A stretch of DNA of 39,162 bases from Lentilactobacillus rapi DSM 19907 = JCM 15042 (GCF_001436255.1 NZ_AZEI01000032.1:1-39162), one strand, 5' to 3'. Counted from the first letter of the stretch, positions 1 to 9,621 are shown. The notes: generated by a model not told the origin, from the letters alone. A program made the numbers and translations.

Positions 1-78
1 TTATGTGCCTGAAAATTATTAAATATTATCTCCAACTATTGGGGTTCACTTCAAAAACGTTCATCAATGACTTTTTTA

Positions 79-103
79 GCTTATGCTCCGGGGTCAAACC
101 GGG
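79..103 (-). repeat. Family A hairpin remnant (left-arm motif only) 3' of gnd
   Basis: Read on the minus strand, this segment matches 21 of 22 positions of the left arm of the family A element behind adhE (from about 17978). It lies 13 nt past the gnd stop codon. The pairing right arm is not recognisable towards the window edge, so this is either a decayed copy or one whose partner has diverged. No good intrinsic terminator is evident in the first 115 bases. Confidence 0.45.
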
Positions 104-115
104 TTTCGTCGCTCA

Positions 116-1549
116 CTATTGTTCTTCATACCAAGTATAATGGAAGTTTCCTGGGCGGTCGACACGTTCATATGTGTGAGCACCGAAGTAGTCACGTTGT
201 GCTTGCAACAAGTTTGCAGGAACAACTTCTGAACGATATGAATCGTAGTAAGAAACGGCAGCAGCCAATGATGGAACTGGTACGCCGGCCTTTGTAGCCA
301 AGGCAACCACGTCACGAGCTGATTCTTGATACTTCTTGCAGATATCTGTGAAGTAAGGGTCAAGCAACAAGTTTTGAAGGTCTGGGTTCTTGTCGTAAGC
401 ATCGGTGATGTTTTGCAAGAAACGAGCTCGGATGATACAACCGGCTCTCCAAATCTTTGCCATTTCGCCTAACTTGATATCCCACTTGTATTGGTCTGAA
501 GCAGCCTTTAATTGGTCAAAGCCTTGAGCATAACTCATTACTTTACCAAAGTAGAGGGCTTCACGAACCTTTTCAACGATTTCTTTCTTATCAAAATCAA
601 CGTCAGCTTTAGGCTTTGGAAGTACTTTAGAAGCAGCAACCCGATCCTTCTTGAACATTGAAATGAATCGTGCGTAAACGGCTTCAGTAATCACTGATTG
701 ATCGATACCGATTTCAAGGGCATCTTGTGAACTCCACTTACCAGTACCTTTGTTGGCACCACGGTCAAGGATCATATCAACGATTGGCTTGCTCTTGTCG
801 TCACCCAAGTCATCTTTGTGAGTCAAGATGTCAGCGGTGATTTCGATTAAGTAACTGTCAAGTTCGCCCTTGTTCCAGTCTTTGTAAATGTCAGCTAATT
901 CGTCAACATTGTAACCAGCAAGGTTTCTCAAAATGTTGTAACTTTCATCGATTAACTCTTCATCACCATATTCAATACCATTGTGGACCATCTTGACATA
1001 GTGACCAGCACCGTTAGGGCCGATGTAAGTAACACATGGTTCGCCGTCAGCAGGGGCCTTAGCAGCGATTTGCTTCAAAATTGGTTCAACCAAATCGTAG
1101 GCTTCTTTTTGGCCACCTGGCATTAGTGAAGGACCTTGTAAGGCACCAAGTTCACCACCGGAAACACCCATGCCGATAAAGTTGATTCCTGATTTATCAA
1201 GGCGGGCGTTACGAGCCATCGTATCGTGGAAGTTAGTGTTACCACCATCAATAAGGACATCGCCCTTATCAAGTAATGGAAGTAATTCGTCAATCACAGC
1301 ATCAGTTGGTTTCCCAGCTTTAACCATCATGACAATTCGACGAGGGGTTTCAAGTGACTTAACAAAATCCTCAATCGTATAACTAGGAACAAGTTTCTTG
1401 TCTCCATGATCCTTCATAACTTCTTCGGTCTTAGCGCCGGTACGGTTGAAAATTCCAACGGTATAACCGCGACTTTCGATATTAAGGGCTAAGTTCTTGC
1501 CCATAACGGCCATTCCGACAACGCCGATATTTGCTTTTTGATCAGACAT
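116..1549 (-). CDS. gnd: 6-phosphogluconate dehydrogenase (decarboxylating)
   Basis: A 477-aa cytoplasmic enzyme that converts 6-phosphogluconate to ribulose-5-phosphate and CO2 and produces NADPH. It is the second dehydrogenase of the phosphoketolase/pentose-phosphate pathway. The N-terminal Rossmann motif ([20 protein letters not shown], about residues 9-28) is followed by a FNRT segment typical of NADP preference. The substrate loop [19 protein letters not shown] and the catalytic region with [13 protein letters not shown] are both intact. Length is normal for the family, including the C-terminal helical domain ending near FHYTWYEEQ. The ATG is preceded by an AAGGATGG SD. It follows zwf on the same strand after a 158-nt gap that contains a TATAAT-like -10, so it may have its own promoter as well as read-through from zwf. 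Confidence 0.97.
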   Translation of the reverse strand: MSDQKANIGVVGMAVMGKNLALNIESRGYTVGIFNRTGAKTEEVMKDHGDKKLVPSYTIEDFVKSLETPRRIVMMVKAGKPTDAVIDELLPLLDKGDVLIDGGNTNFHDTMARNARLDKSGINFIGMGVSGGELGALQGPSLMPGGQKEAYDLVEPILKQIAAKAPADGEPCVTYIGPNGAGHYVKMVHNGIEYGDEELIDESYNILRNLAGYNVDELADIYKDWNKGELDSYLIEITADILTHKDDLGDDKSKPIVDMILDRGANKGTGKWSSQDALEIGIDQSVITEAVYARFISMFKKDRVAASKVLPKPKADVDFDKKEIVEKVREALYFGKVMSYAQGFDQLKAASDQYKWDIKLGEMAKIWRAGCIIRARFLQNITDAYDKNPDLQNLLLDPYFTDICKKYQESARDVVALATKAGVPVPSLAAAVSYYDSYRSEVVPANLLQAQRDYFGAHTYERVDRPGNFHYTWYEEQ

Positions 1550-1707
1550 TTAAAAACCATCCTTTTCTTTTTAAGAATTACTACACAGTTAGTGTACCAT
1601 CTCACAATTATAAAGTGAATAAAAAAGCACGCTAGAGTAGGAATTTGTTCAAGTAATTGCAAAGATTGTGAAAACACTCATACAAATTTTGAAAATGTTT
1701 TTCATAA

Positions 1708-3186
1708 TTACTTATTCAATTTGTAAACCCATTCTCGGTGATCTCTTGCCAACAGTTCATCTGCAGAAACTGGTCCCATTGATCCTGGAATGTAATTAGG
1801 GAACATTGGTTGTTGAATATCCCATACCCGACGAATTTGGTCAACGAACTTCCATGCACTGGCAACTTCAGGCCAGCTGGCAAAGTTGGTACCATCACCC
1901 TTCAACACATCATGGATCAAACGTTCGTAAGGTTGTGGCGTTTCTTTGGTTCGCTTGGAATCTTCAAGGAATTGCAGGTTAACGGGTTCAGTATGGAATC
2001 CTTGTTCACTGTTTTTCGCATTAACCATCAATGAGAAGCCTTGATTTGGTTCGATGAAGATCGTTAAAACGTTGGCGTTTAATGGGGTACTGCCACTTTG
2101 TGGGAATGAGAAGATGTCCACGAGCGGCTTCTTGAAGACAACGTCCACACGAGTAAACTTGTCGGCCAATTTCTTACCAGTTCTGATATAGAACGGTGTT
2201 CCTGACCAACGATAGTTATCAAATAATAACTTGCCGGCAACAAAAGTTTCGGTATTAGAATCCTTTGGAACCCCGTCTTCTTGACGATATTCCTTAGAGT
2301 TACCAACACCACCATATTGGCCACGGACAAAGTTGGTTGATGCTTCAGCAACGTTGTATACCCGGAGACTTCGCAAAGCCTTCACTTTTTCTTGCCGAAT
2401 ATCGGTATCTTTAAATGCAACCGGTTGCTCCATCGCGAGCAAACTGACAATCTGCATAATGTGGTTTTGAACCATATCACGTAGCGCACCTGAGTTATCG
2501 TAATAACCGGCCCGCTCTTCAACACCAAGGTTTTCAGCCAAGGTAACTTGAATGTTGTCGATGTATCGGTTGTTCCAAAGGGCTTCGAAAATAGTGTTGC
2601 CAAAGCGAATGGCTTCAATATTTTGGATCATTTCTTTACCAAGATAATGGTCGATTCGGAAAATTTGATTTTCTTCAAATGCAGCACTCAATTCGTCGTT
2701 CAACTGTTTAGCTGATTCAAAATCACGACCAAATGGCTTTTCAATCACGAGTCGGTTGAAACCGCCATTTTCTGAGAGTAGGTGCTGAGTCTTGAGGTTC
2801 TTGGCAACGGTTCCAAAAAAGTTCGGGGCCATTGAGATATAAAAGACTCGGTTTCCACCTAAAGCATATTTCTTGTCCAATTCTGCTGATTTATCTTTTA
2901 AGTTTGCGTAATGACTAACGTTAGTCACATCATGGGTGACAAAGTAGAAATGACTGGCAAAATCACTGACCATCTTTTTGTTACTTGTTTCTTTAGCTAC
3001 CGATTTTTCAACGATTTCTCGGTATTTTTCATCATCTATCTTGTGACGGGAAGTTCCAATCACGGCAAAATGTTCACGAATGTTTCCTTTTTCGTAAAGC
3101 TTTAACATCGCTGGATAAAGTTTACGAGTGGCAAGGTCACCAGTTGCTCCGAAGAGTACAATCAAAGAACGTCTTTCAGTTGGCAA
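1708..3186 (-). CDS. zwf: glucose-6-phosphate 1-dehydrogenase
   Basis: Oxidises glucose-6-phosphate to 6-phosphogluconolactone with NAD(P)+ and so commits hexose to the phosphoketolase route. The coenzyme motif GATGDLATRKLYPAML is near the N-terminus, the substrate/active-site motif RIDHYLGKE is near residue 180, and the VxxVLGG-type C-terminal domain is present. I place the start at TTG 3186 (492 aa). AGGAG lies 7 nt upstream of this TTG (inside codons 2-4 of a possible upstream ATG at 3204), and the protein then begins MPTERRSLIVLFGATGD, as expected for the family. An ATG at 3204 would place the SD inside the coding region. gnd follows in the same direction, so the two oxidative steps are adjacent. 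Confidence 0.95.
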   Translation of the reverse strand: MPTERRSLIVLFGATGDLATRKLYPAMLKLYEKGNIREHFAVIGTSRHKIDDEKYREIVEKSVAKETSNKKMVSDFASHFYFVTHDVTNVSHYANLKDKSAELDKKYALGGNRVFYISMAPNFFGTVAKNLKTQHLLSENGGFNRLVIEKPFGRDFESAKQLNDELSAAFEENQIFRIDHYLGKEMIQNIEAIRFGNTIFEALWNNRYIDNIQVTLAENLGVEERAGYYDNSGALRDMVQNHIMQIVSLLAMEQPVAFKDTDIRQEKVKALRSLRVYNVAEASTNFVRGQYGGVGNSKEYRQEDGVPKDSNTETFVAGKLLFDNYRWSGTPFYIRTGKKLADKFTRVDVVFKKPLVDIFSFPQSGSTPLNANVLTIFIEPNQGFSLMVNAKNSEQGFHTEPVNLQFLEDSKRTKETPQPYERLIHDVLKGDGTNFASWPEVASAWKFVDQIRRVWDIQQPMFPNYIPGSMGPVSADELLARDHREWVYKLNK

Positions 3187-3408
3187 AATGTTCACTCCTA
3201 TCATTAAGTTAACTAAGTAATCTGATATGTCTATACCAGTTCGCTAACATTATATAACACAAATCTGCACAACAAAAGCGTATTGACGATGTAAATGAAT
3301 ATTATTTTCATAATGTGGCTTTTCAATTTTTGAATGGCTCTGTAGCAATGGTTTATTAAGAAATATATAAATGGGATTGACATTCCAGCACAATTTTTTT
3401 GAACCCGT

Positions 3409-3414
3409 TATAAT
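3409..3414 (+). promoter_or_regulatory. Putative -10 of the secreted-protein gene
   Basis: A perfect TATAAT lies 35 nt upstream of the ATG at 3449, with a TTAGGAG SD in between. No good -35 sits 16-18 nt upstream; a TTGACA at 3377 is 26 nt away, too far to be its partner. Confidence 0.4.
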
Positions 3415-3448
3415 GAAGTTTGCAAATTAAAGATTAGGAGTAAACAAG

Positions 3449-4183
3449 ATGAAAAAATTTAAAATTATTGCCTTCTTTGCGGTTGTATTTTCAGTTTTAG
3501 TGGGGTTTGGCACTCAAGCTTCAGCGAGCAGCTCTCCTTCACTAAAGGTCAACAACGTCTATACGACTTCAAAGAGTGTTAGCGGAACGGCTACCAAGGG
3601 CGTTTCAATTATCGTGAGGACTCCCAGCAAAAAGGTGTTAACAACCACCACAGCGAATAGCCAAACTGGAAAGTTTAGCGCACCTCTGCATACAAGTGTC
3701 AAAGCAAATCAGAAACTTTATGTATATGCCCGTAAGTCTTCAACCTCATATTTCTATCGAATTATGATTGTTAAAGCTGCCAAATCAGCAGCCACGACTT
3801 CTTCAACTGCCAGCACCAGTAAAAGTTCCTCAAGCAACAAGATTACAATTGGTGAACCAACTGGTACTTGGAAGTCAGGTAACAACAATGGCTACACTGT
3901 CGTTACCAAGTTCAGTCAAGCAGGTGGATTAAACCAAGGCTTGTACAAGAATGGTCAATTCCAAAAGAAATTAATCAACTATGCAAATTACAAAGTGACA
4001 ACTTATAGCAAGTCATTTTGGGGAATTACCTACCGGCAACGCGGCCACAAGAACTATGAAAAGTTCTACTTGAGATTTACTGACAACACCCATTTCATTA
4101 TTGTTAATAAATCCAACAAGGCTGTCAAAGTTCAATATGGCAACTCACCAGTTCATTATTACAAGTTCGGATTGGAAAAATAA
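3449..4183 (+). CDS. Secreted protein with N-terminal Ig-like domain
   Basis: A 244-aa exported protein of unknown function. Residues 1-27 form a Sec signal peptide: a positive MKKFK start, a hydrophobic core, and an AxA-type cleavage site around QASAS. Residues about 31-109 look like a bacterial Ig-like (Big) beta-sandwich of the kind found in lactobacillar surface proteins (SVSGTATKG..., TGKFSAPL...). A Ser/Thr/Lys linker (about 112-130) leads to a C-terminal domain of about 110 residues with alternating beta-strands and many Tyr, Lys and Asn. There is no LPXTG motif or C-terminal membrane anchor, so it is probably released or held by charge. It is monocistronic, and a family A element follows closely. 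I do not recognise a specific family for the C-terminal domain. Confidence 0.8.
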   Translation: MKKFKIIAFFAVVFSVLVGFGTQASASSSPSLKVNNVYTTSKSVSGTATKGVSIIVRTPSKKVLTTTTANSQTGKFSAPLHTSVKANQKLYVYARKSSTSYFYRIMIVKAAKSAATTSSTASTSKSSSSNKITIGEPTGTWKSGNNNGYTVVTKFSQAGGLNQGLYKNGQFQKKLINYANYKVTTYSKSFWGITYRQRGHKNYEKFYLRFTDNTHFIIVNKSNKAVKVQYGNSPVHYYKFGLEK

Positions 4184-4204
4184 ATCACTCATTAGCTATT
4201 TGAG

Positions 4205-4395
4205 GAAATTGGGACGAATGGCGATTTGATCTCAGAATTTAAGCGAAAAAAGTAATGCATTCGAGTTTTTGAATGCATTATTTTTTTGGGCTTAAATGGC
4301 CGGTCTTTTTCGTATGCAGAATCGACTGTATAAGCGAGTGGGGCAAAAATTCCAATACAGGATATTTGAAGCAGTCGCTCATACAAGCTAATTGA
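4205..4395 (+). repeat. Family A hairpin element (A1), diverged
   Basis: Begins about 20 nt after the stop of the secreted-protein gene and fills most of the 302-nt gap to the MFS gene. The conserved flank TTTGATCTCAGAATTTAA is present. The stem pairs AATTTAAGC (4236-4244) with GCTTAAAT (4290-4297), then an A-run with a T-run, then TAATGCATTC with GAATGCATTA. A second inverted repeat follows: TGTATAAGCGA (from 4328) against TCGCTCATACA (to 4385), 10 of 11 paired. The T-rich descending arm may also terminate transcription. Confidence 0.6.
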
Positions 4396-4485
4396 CTCAT
4401 AATAGTTGTTCTTTTCCCTCATAATATGCGAGAATAGTTAGGGATGTTGATACGATTATTGAATACTGTTGAAGGGACTGATTAA

Positions 4486-5655
4486 TTGTTTAAGAAAAGG
4501 AGCGAAATACGATTTAATTCCGTCATTATTTATTCCCTTATCCTAAACGCTGGCGCCTCATTCATGTGGCCGCTTGTCACTGTTTACATGCATAACTACT
4601 TACATAAGTCACTCACTTTGGCTGGGTTTACGTTGTTGGCAATGTCGGGCTTTATGATGCTTGGAAATTATTTAGGTGGGTATTTATTCGACCGGTGGTC
4701 CCCATATCTATCGACGATCATCAGCGTGTTAATTTCAACTTCAGCAATTGTTGCCTTGATCTTCTTCCATGACTGGCCGATGTTTTCGATCTTGCTGTTA
4801 TTTGTGGGCTTCGGGGATGGTTCGTGCATGACCTTGTTGAACTCCTACGCCGCAAGTATCAAAAGTCGGTCAACCCGAGCGATTTTTAATATTCTGTATA
4901 TCGGGCAAAATGTCGGGATTGTGATTGGAACATTGATGGTCGGGTTCCTGCTGAAGCACGGCGTGACGGTTGTGTTTATGGTGACGTCGTTATTTTACGC
5001 GGCACTATTGATCATTACCTTGATTGATTTCAACGTTGAAGTTGATCGGAGAATTCCTGATAAGGCAATCACCCGCGGGGCACCGCCAGAGATCAATGTG
5101 AATAAAATGGTGCTGGCCATTTGTGGGGTTGTCCTGGCAGTCTACTTAGCATACGCATTGTGGGAAAGTGTTGTGCCAGTTCATATGACGAATCTGCACA
5201 TTCCATTTGAAAATTATAGTTTGCTATGGACATTAAACGGCTTGATGATCGTTTTTGGTCAGCCATTTGTCAATCGGGTTAGTACCCGGATTAAATTGAG
5301 TACCCAGACATACGTTGGTTCAATGGTGTTCGCTGCCTCATTTATCTGTTTAATATTTGCCAAGACTTATCCGGCATTCATTTTAGTGATGGTGATTACC
5401 ACGTTGGGCGAAATGATTGGATTCCCGGGAATCCCAGCCTGGATTGATAGCCTGTCGACCCCTCAGCAGCGGGGAAAATTCCAAGGCATGTATAATTTGT
5501 TCATGTCTTGTGGTCGGGCAGTCGGGCCATTGTTTGGTGGCTTGATTCTTGACTTTGCTTCTTACCGAGGTTTGTTCATGCTGGCGGCGGGGTTGATTAT
5601 TATCTTTATGGTGATTCTGATGGTTGTTAATCGAAGTCGGGAATTGACGAAATGA
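4486..5655 (+). CDS. MFS transporter (drug:H+ antiporter-like)
   Basis: A 389-aa integral membrane protein of the major facilitator superfamily with 12 predicted TM segments. The loop 2-3 signature appears as GNYLGGYLFDRWSP (about residues 64-77), close to motif A. A G-rich TM5 region (NVGIVIGTLMVGFLL) resembles antiporter motif C. These features suggest proton-coupled efflux of small molecules; the substrate cannot be read from sequence. The start is TTG 4486, supported by a GAAGGGA SD 8 nt upstream; no better ATG lies nearby. The gene appears monocistronic. Its stop codon lies inside the outer arm of family A element A2. Confidence 0.85.
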   Translation: MFKKRSEIRFNSVIIYSLILNAGASFMWPLVTVYMHNYLHKSLTLAGFTLLAMSGFMMLGNYLGGYLFDRWSPYLSTIISVLISTSAIVALIFFHDWPMFSILLLFVGFGDGSCMTLLNSYAASIKSRSTRAIFNILYIGQNVGIVIGTLMVGFLLKHGVTVVFMVTSLFYAALLIITLIDFNVEVDRRIPDKAITRGAPPEINVNKMVLAICGVVLAVYLAYALWESVVPVHMTNLHIPFENYSLLWTLNGLMIVFGQPFVNRVSTRIKLSTQTYVGSMVFAASFICLIFAKTYPAFILVMVITTLGEMIGFPGIPAWIDSLSTPQQRGKFQGMYNLFMSCGRAVGPLFGGLILDFASYRGLFMLAAGLIIIFMVILMVVNRSRELTK

Positions 5656-5845
5656 GACTGGAACAATCGGCGTTTTGATCCCAGAATTTAACGAAAATAA
5701 CCAATTATTCCTAGTGTCGGAATAATTGGTTATTTTCGTTAAATGGCCGGAATTAGCCGTTTGGTGCAGCTTTTATCCAAGTGTCGGGGGCTCTACGCTA
5801 AGAATTACCGATTGGAAATTAACATAGATCTCAGTCTCATTTTTA
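5651..5845 (+). repeat. Family A hairpin element (A2), best full-length copy
   Basis: Starts over the MFS stop codon and ends 6 nt before the nrdI stop, so it separates two convergent genes. A perfect 26-bp stem pairs 5686-5711 with 5719-5744 around a 7-nt loop. Outside it are GATCC/GGAAT, then CAATCGGC with GCCGTTTG (one mismatch), then CTG/CAG. The outermost arms AATGAGACTG (5651-5660) and CAGTCTCATT (5832-5841) pair perfectly and run into TTTT. It could act as a bidirectional terminator. Confidence 0.75.
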
Positions 5846-5851
5846 TAAATA

Positions 5852-6301
5852 TTAACTTTGCTTGAGCAAGTCGTAAATCCGTTCAACATCCCGCCCAGTT
5901 CCACGTAATTCGTAATCTGCGAGGAACGGGACGTTGAATTCAGATGCGTATCGTTTGGCGGTGAGACAATATTGTTCGTTGAAATTTTTATTGCCGCTGC
6001 CGACAATTCCGTGACACAACGACGCATTTTTTGCGTAACCGATGTATTCCCCCAGGGCATTGGTCATGAGCTCCTTAACGCCGTTGTCGATGCCATTGCC
6101 ACCATCCAAGTAGGTTGGGACAAAAGCAAAATATGGGTCGGATTCATCGGCAAAATCCGTTTGTTCAGAAATTTCTTTTAACTGAACGACGGGATTTTGA
6201 CTGTCCTGATCGTGCATTCCCGCCGCATAATCAGCCAGTTTCTTAACAAATGAACGGGTATTTCCCTCAATTGAAATAAATAAAATTTTGATTGGACTCA
6301 A
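5852..6301 (-). CDS. nrdI: NrdI-type flavodoxin (ribonucleotide reductase auxiliary protein)
   Basis: A 149-aa FMN-binding protein of the NrdI family. In other bacteria NrdI supplies the oxidant that assembles the manganese tyrosyl-radical cofactor of class Ib ribonucleotide reductase. Recognisable parts are the N-terminal strand and phosphate-binding loop (ILFISIEGNTRSFVKKL), the FVPTYLDGG segment, and the family hallmark VGSGNKNFNEQYCLTAKRYA followed by P.LADYELRGT near the C-terminus. The start is TTG 6301, preceded by GAGGAGGG with 5-nt spacing. No nrdE, nrdF or nrdH is adjacent, so this is a stand-alone copy. It lies downstream of the YfhO-like gene on the same strand, separated by a decayed family B hairpin that ends only about 8 nt from its SD. 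Confidence 0.85.
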   Translation of the reverse strand: MSPIKILFISIEGNTRSFVKKLADYAAGMHDQDSQNPVVQLKEISEQTDFADESDPYFAFVPTYLDGGNGIDNGVKELMTNALGEYIGYAKNASLCHGIVGSGNKNFNEQYCLTAKRYASEFNVPFLADYELRGTGRDVERIYDLLKQS

Positions 6302-6319
6302 GATGTCCCTCCTCAATAT

Positions 6320-6430
6320 ATGTGAGCGGATCCAAGCGATTAAAGCTGAAAGGGGTTACTCTCCCAAAATCCTGACTTTGAAAATTCGGGGACGATTCAG
6401 GCTGGTTGCTTAGAACAGCTATCCTAAAAT
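6320..6430 (+). repeat. Family B hairpin element (B0), decayed
   Basis: It retains the family ends (GTGAGCGGATCCAAGCG on the left, CAGCTATCCTAAAAT on the right) and the spacing of about 110 nt. The internal helices are largely eroded; only short AAGC/GCTT and CCC/GGGG type pairings remain. It lies between the YfhO-like gene and nrdI, directly upstream of the nrdI SD. Confidence 0.55.
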
Positions 6431-6478
6431 TCATATGCCTCACAATAACTGTACCGATTGTTGAACAAGTTGGCAAGT

Positions 6479-9400
6479 TCAATCTTTTCGATGACCTTTT
6501 AAATGACTAGATGCGTGTTTTGCGGGTTCCCTTTCTTGGGGGAACAGCTTCATAAAGCCGGCACCGATGATTAGCAATAGGACAATGAGCGAACTGCCAA
6601 TTGACAGCCAGGTACCGAGTTTTAAGCCAGGAGTCGTGTAGTGGAAATGAATGCGGTGAACGCCAGCTGGGAGTTTTGCACCCACAAATCCCTTATTAAC
6701 AACGAAGGTTTTGGCTTGATTGCCGTCAATGGTCAGTTTCCAACCACTTGAGTAAGGGATGGAGGTGACTAAAGTCGTGGCTTGGCGATTATTCGCGGTT
6801 CCAGTGACATTATTTTGATGGACATTCAGATGTTTTAATCCCGTTTGTTTGAGGTGGGCCATCTGCTTGTCGTATGACTGGTTATATGGCATTGCGATCA
6901 GCTTAACTGACTTGAACTTGATGTTTTTAATCTGATTAAAGTTCAACTTGATCGTCTTTCGGGCACTCTTGGAATAGCCCAAGTTCAAGACCATGCTGTG
7001 AATTTGACGATAGTTGGAAAGGTTATCTTTGTCATATTGAGCATAGCCGTTATGGAACCCTTTCGCTCGGGCATCGAATAGGTACCCGCCAAACGTTGGC
7101 TTTAACAAGTCGTGACGGGCAGCGTTAACTTTGGCAAGCCTTGAATAGAGCTTGTTTTGTAATAGAAATTCATTTTCGTACCATTTGTTGTGGTCCGCAA
7201 CGGTTCCATCAGTTTGTTTAATGCCATCGAGAACGAGAAACAGTTCTGCATTCTTAGTTTGCTTGGGTTTATTGATTGTCAGGGAATAATCGAAAGGCTT
7301 GCCGGTCACATCGGAAGTCATCTTTTTCAAGCCGTTCTTGTTTTCATATTCATTGTTTTCAAGAATCATTTTGTTGGTTTCCAATAGTGCCTTCGTTTTT
7401 TGAAGGTTGGCTGATAAGCTCACTTGTGCGTGGGGCTGGTCAATGACTTTATCGGCATCTTGATCGCCTAAAATTCCTAATCGATACTTAGTTAATTGCC
7501 GGCCAGAATCAATCACCTTGGTTTCATCGACCTGCACTTTATATTTTAGATGATGACTTGGAGATTTGTACGTGAGTGGATTGGTGTTGTATTGATCCTT
7601 GTTAACCACTGCACCTTGAGTCATCACCCGCTCCCGATCAACTGCGTTTAACCGGTTGAATTGGCTTGGTGAGACCGTTTTAGTTTGTGAGTAGACCAGC
7701 GGTAGCGCATTATTAGTTTTATAGATGGCTGTTCCATCCATATTCTCAATCGCTGGCACGGCGTTCACTCTTGGCTTAGCCTCAAACGTCTTGATTTTTC
7801 CGTTTTTATCGCGGACAGGCTTGTAGCCATAGGGGAGCGTCGGTGCTTTTTTGGTATTTGCTTTAGCAAAAATGTATTTGACACCCAGCAGATCGTTGAA
7901 GGCGGTTCGATAATCGCCTTGGGCAATGGGCGTGTTCATTGAGAATTGACTGTTGCCAACGGCTTGAGAGAATTTGCCAAGGTAACCATTTTGAAGCGTT
8001 AGATAAACAGACTCGTCATTGACCCCGGTGTTCATCGAAAGGTCGGTGTTTGTATTGGTGTAGTTAGCTAAGTTCTGTAGATGCTCATTGTAATGGTATC
8101 GGGGTGCTTTAGATGTTCGGAAGAAACCTGGTTGGTCTTTCAGGTAGTTGTTGGCGCCATTAAAATAATCTTGTTCAAATCTGGTGGGCAAGTCACGGTT
8201 CATTTGCTGAATCGCTAAATTACTGGCGTTAGGACTATAGATCCCGATAATGTTACTACCGATATTGAGCATGAAAACACTTAGGATGACCAATTTCTTG
8301 GTCGAACTGCTCCAGTTGAAGAAGAAGGCACACAGAACGACAATAACGGTTGCTAATAAAAATCCGTAGGTTACAAAGTCGTGCCGCTGAAGGTTCATTA
8401 AGAAACCATTTGATGCCCAAACCAAAACAATCAATAAGGCACCTGCACCTGTGAACCAGCCGACATCTCTTCTGGTGAAGTGATCCAAGTTATCCATGAA
8501 AATGACTGTTGCGATCCCGAAAATAATATTTCCTAGTAAGACCCACCGGTTCGATGGTGTCGACAAAGCGTTCATGACCGCCCCGAATGCGGGAATGAGA
8601 ATCCCAATGCAAACGATGACTAAGCCAATGTTATTCCAGAGATAGGTTTTGAAGTGACGGAGCATGTAGACGAGGCCGAGAAATGAAACTGACGAGATGC
8701 CGATGACCAGCCAGAAGTTCATCGCCCGCCCAGTTGGTAAGATTGAATCGATGATATTTAAGTAATATTCCGGTGGAAAGACTTTTAAGCCATTAGCAAA
8801 ATTGTCCGTGATTCGAGTTGAACCAGTAGCGAGAATAATTGTCGGGATGAAGACAATTGCTGACATTCCAAGCCCGAGGACAACTGAGACAATGAGCTTG
8901 CCAAGGGATTTGAAGAAATGAAAGTCAGGATGCTTCCACAGGCTGGCGCCCTTGATAAGGGTGTAGAAGATGGCACCAATTCCTAAAATCCAGGCGAAGT
9001 AAAAGTTACCTAAGAAAACAAGGAAGACAGCAAAAATCAGTGGCAGCCATGATTTGTTAGTTAAGACCCGATCGATGCCGTAGCAGAGTAACGGGAAGAA
9101 AATTAGCGGCAGAATAAAGAAGGGATGATGAAGGCCGGTTGCCAGGGCATAACCGTTAAAAGTGTAAGCTATGGCCCCGACGACCTTACTGAACTTTTTG
9201 AATTTATACGTTGACGCGTAAAGCAGAAAGGCTAAGCCAGATGCATACATGCGTAAGAATACGAGAAAGGCAAAACCGGTTTCGATCTGGCTCTTGGGGA
9301 ATAGGATGATCAAGTAGTTGAATAGGTCACCAACCACATAGTAGGAAAAATTGGTTAATTGATCGGATCCTAGGCTGATGTTCCAAGCCCAGTGAGTAAA

Positions 9401-9601
9401 GCCACCACCAGGGTTATTCAGGAACGAGGCAATCATATGCCTGAACTGAACCAAAATGGGATAGTGTTGTGCTAACCCGTCCAGTTCCCAAATCATTGAG
9501 CGGCCAGTCATGAATAAGCACCCAACAAGAACACAAATCAGTGCGACAAATAGCACCGAATAGGTGATCCATGCGGGTGTTTTTTGCCAAACTTTTTTCA
9601 A
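6479..9601 (-). CDS. YfhO-family polytopic membrane protein (probable cell-envelope glycosylation)
   Basis: A 1040-aa protein whose first 460 residues hold about 12-13 TM helices in a GT-C-like arrangement. A large extracytoplasmic region (about 470-1000) follows, then a final TM helix near 1005-1025 and a basic tail rich in Lys and His. The opening segment with GRSMIWELDGLAQHYPILVQF, and later FNYLIILFPKS and FNGYALATGLHHP, fit the YfhO family (PF09586). Members act in glycosylation of teichoic or lipoteichoic acids in Firmicutes; the acceptor here is inference. The start is TTG 9601, chosen because AGGAGGG lies 6 nt upstream. The SD borders the tandem family B repeats (9622-9870), so its promoter must lie within or beyond those repeats. 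Confidence 0.85.
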   Translation of the reverse strand: MKKVWQKTPAWITYSVLFVALICVLVGCLFMTGRSMIWELDGLAQHYPILVQFRHMIASFLNNPGGGFTHWAWNISLGSDQLTNFSYYVVGDLFNYLIILFPKSQIETGFAFLVFLRMYASGLAFLLYASTYKFKKFSKVVGAIAYTFNGYALATGLHHPFFILPLIFFPLLCYGIDRVLTNKSWLPLIFAVFLVFLGNFYFAWILGIGAIFYTLIKGASLWKHPDFHFFKSLGKLIVSVVLGLGMSAIVFIPTIILATGSTRITDNFANGLKVFPPEYYLNIIDSILPTGRAMNFWLVIGISSVSFLGLVYMLRHFKTYLWNNIGLVIVCIGILIPAFGAVMNALSTPSNRWVLLGNIIFGIATVIFMDNLDHFTRRDVGWFTGAGALLIVLVWASNGFLMNLQRHDFVTYGFLLATVIVVLCAFFFNWSSSTKKLVILSVFMLNIGSNIIGIYSPNASNLAIQQMNRDLPTRFEQDYFNGANNYLKDQPGFFRTSKAPRYHYNEHLQNLANYTNTNTDLSMNTGVNDESVYLTLQNGYLGKFSQAVGNSQFSMNTPIAQGDYRTAFNDLLGVKYIFAKANTKKAPTLPYGYKPVRDKNGKIKTFEAKPRVNAVPAIENMDGTAIYKTNNALPLVYSQTKTVSPSQFNRLNAVDRERVMTQGAVVNKDQYNTNPLTYKSPSHHLKYKVQVDETKVIDSGRQLTKYRLGILGDQDADKVIDQPHAQVSLSANLQKTKALLETNKMILENNEYENKNGLKKMTSDVTGKPFDYSLTINKPKQTKNAELFLVLDGIKQTDGTVADHNKWYENEFLLQNKLYSRLAKVNAARHDLLKPTFGGYLFDARAKGFHNGYAQYDKDNLSNYRQIHSMVLNLGYSKSARKTIKLNFNQIKNIKFKSVKLIAMPYNQSYDKQMAHLKQTGLKHLNVHQNNVTGTANNRQATTLVTSIPYSSGWKLTIDGNQAKTFVVNKGFVGAKLPAGVHRIHFHYTTPGLKLGTWLSIGSSLIVLLLIIGAGFMKLFPQEREPAKHASSHLKGHRKD

Positions 9602-9621
9602 GTGAAACCCTCCTAAAAAAT

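Noticed and set aside
94-402. ORF of 102 aa overlapping the 3' end of gnd, and similar overlapping frames across the window
   Set aside because: They are out-of-frame shadows of clearly conserved genes, without SD or family resemblance.
3377-3414. TTGACA (3377) as the -35 for the TATAAT at 3409
   Set aside because: The spacer would be 26 nt, too long for a sigma-A promoter.
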